Below are positions 17,118-24,750 of a stretch of DNA of 64,000 nt, piece by piece; position 1 is the first letter of the stretch; every line of letters begins with the position of its first letter. The stretch covers positions 4,836,001-4,900,000 of the forward strand of contig NZ_JARXYJ010000001.1 in NCBI RefSeq assembly GCF_029894425.1, written 5' to 3'. This DNA comes from Streptomyces sp. SAI-127 (GTDB taxonomy: Bacteria; Actinomycetota; Actinomycetes; Streptomycetales; Streptomycetaceae). The translations under genes and the position numbers were made by a program. A model generated the notes under the pieces. It did no database searches, was not told where the DNA came from, and saw only the letters and a program-made list of their open reading frames with translations.

Positions 17118-18269
17118 TACTGAGCTTGAACTCGAGTTGTCGTAGCCGCTGACAGAGCTTGATCCTCGCGGTAGGCCGTTGTCATGAGGTATGCGCTGGG
17201 CGGCGGTCTGTCGGACGAGCGCCGGCGGTTCCGCGAGGGGATCCGGATGAACGCGGCCGAGGGGTTCGCCCGGGGCGAGCCGAGCTCGGCGATCGCCAAG
17301 GAGTTACGGGTGAGCGTCCGGTCCGTGCAGCGGTGGCGGCGGGCCTGGGACAAGGGTGGGCCGCGGGCATGCGCTCGGTAGGTTCGGCCTCGCCGCCCAG
17401 GCTGAGCGAGGCCCAGTTCGCCCAGCTGGAAGCGGAGTTGGCGAAGGGACCGGTCGCGCATGGCTGGCCGGATCAGCGGTGGACGCTGTCGCGGATCAAG
17501 ACCGTGACCGGCCGCCGCTTCCACAAGAGCTACACCCTGCAAGGAGTGCGCAAGCTGCTGATCCGGCACGGCTTCTCCTGCCAGATCCCGACCAGACGTG
17601 CTGTCGAACGCAACGAGGACCAGGTCACCGGCTGGGTGAAGGAGACCTGGCCGCAGGTGGAAGCACCGCGGCGGCGCTCGACGCCTGGATCGTCTTTGAG
17701 GACGAGGCCGGCTTCTCGATGACGCCGCCCATCGCCCGCACCTGGGCCCGTCGCGGGCAGACACCCGTCATCCGGGTCCGCGGCCGCTCTCGCCGCCGTA
17801 TCTCGATCGCCGCACCGACCTGCTACAAGCCAGGCCAACGAGCCCGGCTGATCTACCGGCCGCGCCGTGACGACGGCCGACGTGACGGACGCAAGAGCTT
17901 CGCCTGGACCGACTACCGCGACCTGCTCATCACCGCACATCAGCAGCTCGGCGGACCGATCGTGCTCATCTGGGACAACCTCAACGTCCATCTCGCCTAC
18001 GGGATGCGACAGTTCATCGACCGGCAGGACTGGCTGACCGTCTACCAGCTGCCCTCCTACGCACCCGACCTCAACCCCGTCGAGGGCATCTGGTCGCTGC
18101 TGCGGCGCGGCTGGCTGTCCAGCACCGCCTTCACCACACCCGAGCACCTCATCCAGACCATCCGTCACGGGATGAGGAAGATCCAGTACCGGCCCCACCT
18201 CATCGACGGATGCCTCGCCGGAACCGGGCTGTCCCTCACCCCTACGACTTCATGAGTTCAAGCTCGGTA
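17118..18269 (+). mobile_element. IS630-family insertion sequence with TA ends
   Basis: About 1.15 kb bounded by 28-nt imperfect inverted repeats, left TACTGAGCTTGAACTC...GTCGTAG and right the complement of TACCGAGCTTGAACTC...GTCGTAG (23 of 28 match). Each end begins with TA, the target dinucleotide duplicated by IS630/Tc1-mariner elements. One transposase-like gene fills it but is frameshifted, so the copy is probably inactive alone. It lies between an SMI1-like gene and a terminator of the secreted protease gene. Confidence 0.9.
17184..18255 (+). pseudogene. IS630-type transposase, two frameshifts
   Basis: The N-terminal helix-turn-helix (GFARGEPSSAIAKELRVSV, then VQRWRRAW) starts at ATG 17184 and runs to a stop near 17381. 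The reading continues one frame over with LSEAQFAQLEAELAKG and WTLSRIKTVTGRRFHKSY to about 17660, then shifts again into the catalytic DDE domain: IVFEDEAGFS (first Asp), IWDNLNVHLAYG (second Asp) and YAPDLNPVEGIWSLLRRG (Glu). Some IS families use one programmed frameshift, but two shifts point to decay. The HTH part carries a TTA leucine codon. Confidence 0.88.
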
Positions 18270-18440
18270 GTGACAGGACTGGCAGGGCATGGGCGGCCCC
18301 ACGCCTCGCGCCCTGGTCAAGGGGCCGCCCGTCCGTCTCAGCTCCATCGCGGCCGGCTGGGTCAACTCGACACGTCAGGCAGCAAAACGGCGCTCGCAGC
18401 CCAGCCCGCCGAACTGCACCGTCACCGTCCGAGATCAGCC

Positions 18441-18480
18441 CGCCGTCGACCACGGCTCGTCCGAGCCGTGGTCGACGGCG
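18441..18480. terminator. Hairpin terminator of the serine protease gene
   Basis: CGCCGTCGACCACGGCTCG and its exact complement enclose a 2-nt spacer: a 19-bp perfect stem 55 nt beyond the protease stop codon. Confidence 0.85.
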
Positions 18481-18535
18481 GGCCCGGCAGCGCGGCAAGG
18501 CGCTGCGGAGGTGGCGCGCTCTGCCCGGCAGGGGG

Positions 18536-19408
18536 CTACGGCAGCTTCACGAACGGCGCCAGGAAGGCGCGGGCGCCCGGGGTGTCCAGGCGGTACGACA
18601 CGTTCGTCGCGTAGCACGGGCCGTCGCCGGTGATCGTGGTAGCCGCGAGCACGTTACGGCCGCCGATCACGGCGAAGTTGGGGCCGCCGGAGTCGCCGTA
18701 GCAGGCGCCGCCGTTGCCCTGGGGTTCGGTCATCGCCAGGCGGACCCACGCGTCGTTGAGGGCGTTGAAGGTGACAGGCGCCTTCATCCGGACACCGCCG
18801 CCGGGGTGGGTCTGGCCGCCGGGGCCGCGCTGGGCCTCCTGGGTGCCGTATCCGGCGACGAACCAGTCGGTGGAGTTCAGCGCCTGCGGGCCGAGCGCGC
18901 CGAGCTGGTTCGCGGTGGGCAGAGTGGCCGGGGTGAAGGTCCAGCGGGCCTTGACCTTTGTCGTGGGCAGCTCGATCACCGAGATGTCGTGCGGGTCGGA
19001 CGCGGGCCCAGGGTAGTCGGGATGGCTGTGCGCGGTGCCCTGCACGGCGACGGTGCCTGCCTGCGCGGCCGGATCGCCGGGGTACTTCTTCGCGGCGGCG
19101 TCGAGGCCGGCCTGCACGTCCTGGTCCAGGGACACGTAGAACTTCACGTTGTCGGGCCAGTCGGTGGTGCAGTGCGCGGCGGTCAGGAACGTGTCCGCGT
19201 CGATCATGGTGCCGGAGCAGACCCAGTCGACCCGGTCGGGTGTCGTGGGGTCGCCGTCGTTGTCCCAGGTCGCGACGAGCGCGCCGACCTCGGTGCGCTC
19301 GGGTGCGGGTGTCGCGTTGTACGAGTTGATGGCCGAGGACGGCAGCGCGGTGGCGAGCACGGCGGCACAGGCCGCGGCGGTGACGGCGGAGGCGCGTAGG
19401 GCGGTCAA
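18536..19408 (-). CDS. Secreted trypsin-like serine protease (S1)
   Basis: 290-residue secreted protease. I choose TTG at 19408, because AGAAGGG stands 6 nt before it and it gives a clean signal peptide (TALRASAVTAAACAAVLATA, cleavage near ALPSSA); the longer open frame upstream has no signal-like N-terminus. Catalytic triad: His in FLTAAHCTTDW, Asp in DPHDISVIEL, Ser in CYGDSGGPNF. Cysteine pairs sit around the His and Ser as in trypsins. No trypsin-type specificity pocket can be judged beyond GDSGG. Monocistronic, closed by a strong hairpin. Confidence 0.92.
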   Translation of the reverse strand: MTALRASAVTAAACAAVLATALPSSAINSYNATPAPERTEVGALVATWDNDGDPTTPDRVDWVCSGTMIDADTFLTAAHCTTDWPDNVKFYVSLDQDVQAGLDAAAKKYPGDPAAQAGTVAVQGTAHSHPDYPGPASDPHDISVIELPTTKVKARWTFTPATLPTANQLGALGPQALNSTDWFVAGYGTQEAQRGPGGQTHPGGGVRMKAPVTFNALNDAWVRLAMTEPQGNGGACYGDSGGPNFAVIGGRNVLAATTITGDGPCYATNVSYRLDTPGARAFLAPFVKLP

Positions 19409-19823
19409 GAGAAACCCTTCTACTGACGGGACGGGTGTTCTCCTGTGGGGGTGGAGCAGCGCCAGTGAAGCGCTCTGAAGGCGGCAGCGACAAGAGCACG
19501 CCCGCCTTTCCAGGGTTTTCCCTATGTACGGGCTATGGGGGGCAGCTCGCCGCGCGATGCGGCCGAACACCCTGAGGGCAAACCGACTTCGACCAGCCAC
19601 GCAGCAGCAGTGTGCTTTCTGGTCTTCGCGCAGGGCGGCTACGTGTCGTGGCTGGAAGTCTGTTCATGGAGCGACGACATCGAGGGGACACTGGCCTCCG
19701 CATGTCACTGGCTGCAGCCACGCTCTTGATCCCGAACGGCGAGCGTCCAGCGGTCTCCGATCTGTACGACACCAGGAGCCGACCGACATCACGAGTTCAA
19801 GTTCAGTAGGCGCGAGCTCCGTC
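19409..19823. other. Intergenic with an IS remnant end
   Basis: Promoter side of the protease gene followed by low-bias sequence. A plus-strand stretch near 19610-19730 reads FLVFAQGGYVSWLEVCSWSD, possibly the tail of a lost gene, but it has no start context. At 19784-19808 lies a solo copy of the IS630 terminal repeat. Confidence 0.5.
19784..19808 (+). repeat. Solo IS630-type terminal repeat
   Basis: CGACATCACGAGTTCAAGTT followed by CAGTA matches 21 of 25 bases of the right end of the IS630 copy at 18269, in the same orientation and also ending in TA. No transposase lies beside it. The truncated DUF5994 gene ends 16 nt away. Confidence 0.7.
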
Positions 19824-20243
19824 TCATTCGACATTCAAGGGAGACCCGCCCCGCACACACCCCACCGTCACGAGAAGGGAGAAGTGGTCCTGGTCGCCAC
19901 GGGTGATCAGGACGGTGTTGTCCCACGCGGTGGCGTCCAGGCCGACGCGCGTGATGGGGCCGAGGTGTTCGGTCAGCACGTGGATGAGGTCGGGCAGCTC
20001 CGCGCCGATGTCGTGGGAACGCGGCCGCCACGCGCGGTCGGGATTGCCTTCCCGGGATGGTGCCGTCTCCAGCCGCAGAAGGACTGTTACGCGTTCAGCG
20101 GGCCGGTGGATCGCGTCCGGCAGGAGCCTGGGCGCGCGGGAGTGGTCGGATTCGGTGATGGTGTGTCCGCCTGTCTGCGGGACTCGGTGTCGCCACCGAA
20201 CCCGGGACCCTCGTCCTCTCACCGTATGTCGTGCGGTGCGCAC
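19824..20243 (-). pseudogene. DUF5994-like gene, 3' truncated
   Basis: The central block RLETAPSREGNPDRAWRPRS, then DIGAELPDLIHVL and ITRVGLDATAWD, aligns with the intact paralogue at 21.5-22.1 kb (DGAWWPRSRDLLSELPLLTD, ITRVAVNPKYW). After LITRGDQDHFSLLV the frame ends in an unrelated tail of about 12 residues next to the solo IS end, and the C-terminal half of the family is missing. The start at 20243 is only the first ATG; no good ribosome-binding site is seen. Probably disrupted by insertion followed by deletion. Confidence 0.65.
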
Positions 20244-20405
20244 CGGTCAGGCTCGCCGACGGTGTCTGACTCGTGGTCTCTCGGCAAAAGGCCTGCTCAC
20301 GAGCACGTTCCAGCTCCCGGGGCCGCCGAGCGGCGTAGAGTGAAACGAACCGGGAGTACTTCGCATACCGGGCACCCACGTCGGGACAGGTCCGCCTCAT
20401 GACCG

Positions 20406-20429
20406 CGATCATCGAACCTTCGATGATCG
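20406..20429. repeat. Small perfect hairpin upstream of a short gene
   Basis: CGATCATCGAA, 2-nt spacer, TTCGATGATCG: an 11-bp inverted repeat 64 nt before the ATG at 20493. It could be an operator for the small-gene cluster or part of a short leader. Confidence 0.5.
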
Positions 20430-20492
20430 AAGAGCACCTGCCGTCGGCGTCGGGCCGGCTGCCCATGGTCCACAGAGCTGCAAGGGGTCACC

Positions 20493-20753
20493 ATGAAGTC
20501 ACCGGAACTGCCGTCGGCCGGGCACGCCGAGGTTCGTATCGTCGCCGCGGATCCTGAGGCGGCTCGTCATGTCGCGGAGATTCTCCGTGGTTGTTTCGCC
20601 ACCACCGAGGCGCGCAGCTACCCCGCAGGCGCTGACGGCGGAACCCGCCTCCAGCTCACCGTGGACACCACACGCATCGCGGAGCCGGTGCGCTCCTGGC
20701 TGTTGACCAGCCAGTCCTCCCGGGAGGATCACACACAGCTGGACGACATGTGA
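20493..20753 (+). CDS. Hypothetical small protein (86 aa)
   Basis: ATG 20493 with AAGGGG 6 nt upstream. The protein has a beta-alpha-beta look: AEVRIVAADPEAARHVAEIL, then CFATTEARSYPA and TRLQLTVDTTRI, reminiscent of a small ferredoxin-like or DUF domain that recurs next to DUF5994 genes. No function assigned. First of four closely spaced plus-strand genes. Confidence 0.72.
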   Translation: MKSPELPSAGHAEVRIVAADPEAARHVAEILRGCFATTEARSYPAGADGGTRLQLTVDTTRIAEPVRSWLLTSQSSREDHTQLDDM

Positions 20754-20966
20754 GGAGATGCCCCTGACACTGCACGAGTGACACTGCACGAGCAGCAGCA
20801 CTACCGTGAGGCGAACTCCGACAGTGAGGCCTGCCATGACCGTTTCACGGACCATCAGAAACCAGGCGCAGACGATGACAAGCGGGATCACGGAAGTCTC
20901 CGGAAGCCTGAAAGAGGCTGTCCGGAGGACAAAAGACGCCTTCAGGCGGAACGGAAGCGGCCCTCG

Positions 20967-21314
20967 ATGATGTACGACCAGACACGCGCCCAGCAGCCCG
21001 AGGGCCAACCCCGGGGCCGCGCCGAACGCCGCGCTCAGGGGCCGGAGCCGCTGCTCCCGTCGACCGAGCGGGACGCGATCGCCGTACGTCTCGGGCACGC
21101 TCTCAACACTTTCGCGGACACCCCGATCGAGGCGCTGGAAGAGGCCGAAAGCGCCTTCGACGAAGCCACCGCTCAGCTCGTGAACGCCCTCGCGGAACGC
21201 AAGCGTCTCCTGCGCGCCGGCTGGCAGGAACAGGATCCCGACACGCAGTCCGACGAACTCCGGCACGCGCTGAGGCAGTACCGGGAGATCACCCAGCGGC
21301 TGCTCCACCTCTAG
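20967..21314 (+). CDS. Hypothetical helical protein (115 aa)
   Basis: I start it at the ATGATG of 20967, since the long upstream extension is rich in D, K, R and Q with poor coding bias. After a charged, Pro/Gln-rich N-terminus the protein is one long helical region: ERDAIAVRLGHALNTFADTP, EALEEAESAFDEATAQLVNA and LRHALRQYREITQRLL. It may form a coiled coil. No family recognised; related small genes are typical of the DUF5994 neighbourhood. Confidence 0.65.
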   Translation: MMYDQTRAQQPEGQPRGRAERRAQGPEPLLPSTERDAIAVRLGHALNTFADTPIEALEEAESAFDEATAQLVNALAERKRLLRAGWQEQDPDTQSDELRHALRQYREITQRLLHL

Positions 21315-21461
21315 GCGGTCACTGCTCCGCGTCGCAGCGGGGCGCGGAGTAGTGTGGAGGGTACCGAGGGCATTTCGCACACCGGCTTTCACGCCGGGTC
21401 GTTCTCGGCGAGAGATGAAACCCGGGCCGCCGCAGAGGCGGCCCGGAGACGGGTCCGCATC

Positions 21462-22079
21462 ATGTCGGCGACCTTGCATCCCACCCTGGCGCACCCCGAG
21501 CCCGTCGCAGCCCCGGCCGCTCGTCTCGCCCTGAAGACCGACGGCACCTCTCGTGGGCTCCTGGACGGTGCCTGGTGGCCCCGCTCCCGGGATCTGCTGA
21601 GTGAACTGCCCCTCCTGACCGACGTGTTGGACCCCTTGTGGGGGCGCATCACGCGCGTCGCCGTCAACCCGAAGTACTGGCCGGTCATCCCCCGTCATGT
21701 TCCCGTGGACGGGCATGTCGTCAGGGTCGGCTGGTTCACCCCGGAAATCGACCCGCACAAGCTGCTGCTGCTCTCCTACGGCACCGGCCGCTGGGACCTG
21801 CTGATCATCCCGCCGGAGACCGGGGCGGAGTCGGCGGCCCGGCTGATGGCTGCCGCGTCCGACCCCGACGGCCCGCCTCTGACCGCGAGCGCGCTCATCG
21901 CCGCGGACGAGGCCCGGCACGGCGTCGACGCGATCGCCGCGACCGAGGAGCCACTGGACCCGGACGAGGCATGGGAGTACGAAGGCGGCGCCCCCGCCAT
22001 CGTCACAGCCGTCCCGCGACAGCCCGGTCGTGCCGGTCAGGCGGCCGGTCGGGCCAGCCGCTTGATCGACGGTCTGTGA
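21462..22079 (+). CDS. DUF5994 family protein
   Basis: 205 residues from ATG 21462, the most likely start (GGAGACGGG upstream); the open frame begins at 21354. The domain contains RLALKTDGTSRGLLDGAWWP, RSRDLLSELPLLTDVL, WGRITRVAVNPKYW and WDLLIIPPET, which I recall from the DUF5994 family of actinobacteria. Role unknown, but paralogues often occur in several copies and beside stress- or anti-sigma-type genes. The truncated copy 1.2 kb upstream is a paralogue. Followed 10 nt later by a small membrane protein. Confidence 0.78.
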   Translation: MSATLHPTLAHPEPVAAPAARLALKTDGTSRGLLDGAWWPRSRDLLSELPLLTDVLDPLWGRITRVAVNPKYWPVIPRHVPVDGHVVRVGWFTPEIDPHKLLLLSYGTGRWDLLIIPPETGAESAARLMAAASDPDGPPLTASALIAADEARHGVDAIAATEEPLDPDEAWEYEGGAPAIVTAVPRQPGRAGQAAGRASRLIDGL

Positions 22080-22089
22080 GGCCGCCGCC

Positions 22090-22296
22090 ATGAACGCCTT
22101 CCTGACGGTCACCGCCTTCATCTTCCTCATCGCGGCTGCGGCATACGTGATCCACCGGCTCAACATCCAGCACGCCGACAGAATCGCCGTGCATCGATAC
22201 AGCACGGCCCGACCCGGCCGCCGCGGACGCGTCTCGCCGACGCCGACCGCCGGCGAACGGCGGGAGCACCACAGCCACACTGCTCACCACAGGTGA
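22090..22296 (+). CDS. Small single-helix membrane protein (68 aa)
   Basis: One hydrophobic helix at the N-terminus (FLTVTAFIFLIAAAAYVIH) followed by a basic, His/Arg-rich cytoplasmic tail (RYSTARPGRRGRVSP). ATG 22090 lies 10 nt after the DUF5994 stop, so the two are probably co-transcribed. Family unknown. Confidence 0.7.
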   Translation: MNAFLTVTAFIFLIAAAAYVIHRLNIQHADRIAVHRYSTARPGRRGRVSPTPTAGERREHHSHTAHHR

Positions 22297-22316
22297 GCGG
22301 CAGCTGACCGGCTGCG

Positions 22317-22820
22317 CTAGCCGAAGACCGACGCCGCCGGAGACGTCCAGAACGTCACCGTCGGCCCGTAGGAGCCGTCCTCCTCGTCGCTCACCTCGAC
22401 CGTGACCTCGCGGTCGGGATAGCGCGTGGAGAGGACACCCTGCCAGGACTCCCCCAGGGCCAGGGCGAGTTGGGGGAGTTCTTCACCGAGGTGGTCGTCG
22501 GCTGTGAGGGGGGTGTTGCCGAACAGGGCCCAGAGTTCGATGTGGTTGGCCACCGCCTCGATGCGTTCCCGGTCGCCGTCGAGGGTCGTGAACCAGTTGT
22601 CGATGTTGTCCTGGCCGAAGCGGTCCTTGAGGAACACACAGCCCCGGTACTCGACCGTCTCGGGGCAGAACAGCCAGGCCGCGGCCAGGACGAAGCGCAG
22701 GCCGCCCTCGAAGTCGAGGTAGTTGGCGGGGGTGAGTTCCTCGTCCTTCCAGTCCGCGCGCCACCGGGTGAAGAAGGCCGGCAGCTTCCGGTCGGACCAC
22801 GACGGCCTGCTGCTGCTCAC
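22317..22820 (-). CDS. Probable immunity protein of the adjacent toxin
   Basis: 167 residues, no recognised domain with certainty. It begins SSSRPSWSDRKLPAFFTRWR, has an aromatic middle (FVLAAAWLFCPETVEYRGC, DNIDNWFTTLDGD) and an acidic C-terminus (EVTVEVSDEEDGSYGP). The case for immunity is context: the ATG overlaps the stop of the toxin gene by 4 nt, it is the last gene of the Esx-toxin unit, and it is an acidic single-domain protein of the usual size. Immunity is inference only. Confidence 0.7.
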   Translation of the reverse strand: MSSSRPSWSDRKLPAFFTRWRADWKDEELTPANYLDFEGGLRFVLAAAWLFCPETVEYRGCVFLKDRFGQDNIDNWFTTLDGDRERIEAVANHIELWALFGNTPLTADDHLGEELPQLALALGESWQGVLSTRYPDREVTVEVSDEEDGSYGPTVTFWTSPAASVFG

Positions 22821-24067
22821 GGGATCTCCCAGGGGAACGCGGCGCGCACGTCGTTCGATGGGCGCACGAAGACCTCACCGGTCTTCGGGTTGGTGTTACG
22901 CACGTACTCTACGACGTGCGGTGTGTCCACCCCGCCGTGCGGACGGCCCTCCAGGTCCACGCGCTTGACCGCGCGGCCCTCGGAGTCGTATGTCGTGTAG
23001 TTGGTGACTTTTCCGGTCTGCGGGTCCGTCTTGAAGAGGGTTCCGTCCTTGGGACCGTTCTCCACCGGCAGGTTGTTCCCCGCGCGACCGCCGGTGCCCT
23101 TGTACTGCTGCCCGTTCTTGATCAGGTCGGAGGCCGGCTGCTGGGCGGAGCCGCCGGTTCCCGACCCCTCGCTGTTCATCCGGAGGGGTTCGACCTTGGA
23201 GTCGTTCGTGGCGTGCTGGGCCAGGTCCACCGCCCCGGCACCCGCCAGGCCGACCCCCGTGGCGATCCCGGCGGCGGAGACGACGTTGAGCGGTACGCCG
23301 GCGACCGCCCCGACACCCGTGGCGTCCAGAGCCACGCCGAGCCCTTCACCCCCGGCGCTGACCCCGGCCAGGAGCATGCCGCCGAGCATCGCCGCGCTGT
23401 CGCCCGGGTGCTGGACCATGGCGTTTCCGAAGGAGGCGAGGTCGTTGACGACCGTCTTGCCGCCGTCCAGCAGGTCCTCACCCACATCGCCGACGAAGTC
23501 GCCGACCTTGGACCAGAATCCCGGGCGTTCGGGGGCGGACTCCGTGGCCTTCTTCACCAGCGCGGCCGCGGTGTGTCCCGCGCTGTCCACGTTTCCGCGA
23601 GCTGTGTCGAGACTCCCGCGGGCGGCGGCACGGTCGGCCTCGCCGGGGTCGTTGAAGGGGATCTCGGTGTTGTCCCCCTTGCCGCGTGCCTCGTTGACCT
23701 GCTGGTCGTGGGCGTTCTTGGCGGTCGCGGTGGCCGACTGCCCGCGCGCGTACTGCGTGATGGCCTCGCCCGCACGCTGCTGGGCCGCGCGCAGGGCGGC
23801 GATGTAGTCGTACAGGGCGTTCGCGGCGGCGTGGAAGTTGTCGCCCGCCTCGACCCATCGGGCCGGCTGACCGTGGAAACGGTCACGGAAGGCGTCGGCG
23901 GCGTCGCCGCTCCAGCCGTTCTCGGTGTCGATCTTCGCTAGTCCTTCGCCGGCCTCGACGAGGACGTCACCGTAGGCGAGCAGGGACTGCGCCGTCGCGG
24001 TCAGGGCGTCCGGTGCGCCGGGGACGAGTTCGCGGGGGTCCGACGTCTCTCCGAGTCCGGCCGCCAT
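22817..24067 (-). CDS. Polymorphic toxin with WXG/LXG-type N-terminus and C-terminal toxin domain
   Basis: 416 residues. Residues 1-130 form the helical delivery part of type VII substrates with the W-S-G turn of the WXG fold (TENGWSGDAADAFRDRFHGQ). A middle glycine/alanine-rich hydrophobic region (AMLGGMLLAGVSAGGEG, GVPLNVVSAAGIATGVGLAG) could insert in membranes. The last 95 residues, with TLFKTDPQTGKVTNYTTYD, RVDLEGRPHGG and HVVEYVRNTNPKTGEVF, match what I recall as polymorphic toxin type 24 (Ntox24), a predicted nuclease-like toxin. Its ATG overlaps the Esx-like gene stop by 1 nt (TGATG), the stop overlaps the immunity gene. Confidence 0.85.
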   Translation of the reverse strand: MAAGLGETSDPRELVPGAPDALTATAQSLLAYGDVLVEAGEGLAKIDTENGWSGDAADAFRDRFHGQPARWVEAGDNFHAAANALYDYIAALRAAQQRAGEAITQYARGQSATATAKNAHDQQVNEARGKGDNTEIPFNDPGEADRAAARGSLDTARGNVDSAGHTAAALVKKATESAPERPGFWSKVGDFVGDVGEDLLDGGKTVVNDLASFGNAMVQHPGDSAAMLGGMLLAGVSAGGEGLGVALDATGVGAVAGVPLNVVSAAGIATGVGLAGAGAVDLAQHATNDSKVEPLRMNSEGSGTGGSAQQPASDLIKNGQQYKGTGGRAGNNLPVENGPKDGTLFKTDPQTGKVTNYTTYDSEGRAVKRVDLEGRPHGGVDTPHVVEYVRNTNPKTGEVFVRPSNDVRAAFPWEIP

Positions 24068-24393
24068 CAGGATGCCCCCGGATCGGTTCCCGACGAGGAC
24101 TTAAGAATGCCCTCGGCCGAGAGCTGGATGTGCTTCTCGGCCGCCTCATAGCTCTGGACGCAGTGGTTCAGCCGGTCGGAGACCTCCGCGCCGTCGGTGG
24201 CCAGGTGGGAGACGCCGATGTTCCACCGGTCGCAGAAGTCGACGACCGCCGAGGCCAGCGAGTCGTGTCCGAAGGCGTCCTTGGGAGCGTCGATGTCGCT
24301 CACCTTCTTGGTGGCCATCGCGTCCAGGGTGGTGCTGATCCCGGAGGCGGCCTTGCGGAGCGCGTCGAGGTCCACGGAGAACCCGTCCGGCAT
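24067..24393 (-). CDS. Esx/WXG100-like protein, type VII partner of the toxin
   Basis: 108 residues: two helices around WNIGVSHLATDG, starting MPDGFSVDLDALRKAASGIS and ending LSAEGILKSS. Size and fold pattern match EsxA/EspC-type helical-hairpin proteins secreted by type VII systems, though the turn is WNIG rather than the canonical WXG. ATG 24393 with GGGAGAGGG upstream; the open frame continues far upstream but that is antisense to another gene. It is probably the chaperone/co-secreted partner of the toxin encoded 1 nt downstream. Confidence 0.8.
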   Translation of the reverse strand: MPDGFSVDLDALRKAASGISTTLDAMATKKVSDIDAPKDAFGHDSLASAVVDFCDRWNIGVSHLATDGAEVSDRLNHCVQSYEAAEKHIQLSAEGILKSSSGTDPGAS

Positions 24394-24495
24394 GCTCAAC
24401 ACCCTCTCCCTGCTCAGTGCTGGGAGAGTAGCAACGGGCCCCATGACCCAAAGAGGGCACGGATCGGATGATTGCGCAAGCTTTAAACTGTCGGC

Positions 24496-24744
24496 GTGGA
24501 CGCAACGGAGACAGTGGAGACGGCCGACGTGACCGGGTGGGAAGTCGCCGTTCTCGATGGCGGTCCGGCCGACGGCATGCGGGTCAAGGTTGCCGATCGG
24601 CCGCGGGTGGTGCAGGTGACGTACCCCTGCCGGGCCGACGGCGCGCCGCCCGGAGTGCGGGTGGAGGGGGTCTACGTCTACCGGCTCGATCACGGGGTGC
24701 CGGACGAACCCCTGCGGTACGGGTTCGACATCGCCTGCCCCTGA
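24496..24744 (+). CDS. Hypothetical small protein (82 aa)
   Basis: GTG start at 24496, divergent from the Esx operon over about 100 nt. Composition is beta-rich: GWEVAVLDGGPADGMRVKVA, then QVTYPCRADGAPP and VRVEGVYVYRLDHG. Two cysteines. Proteins of this look are common and uncharacterised in Streptomyces. It ends 6 nt from the convergent MgtA-like gene. Confidence 0.65.
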   Translation: MDATETVETADVTGWEVAVLDGGPADGMRVKVADRPRVVQVTYPCRADGAPPGVRVEGVYVYRLDHGVPDEPLRYGFDIACP

Positions 24745-24750
24745 GGCCTG

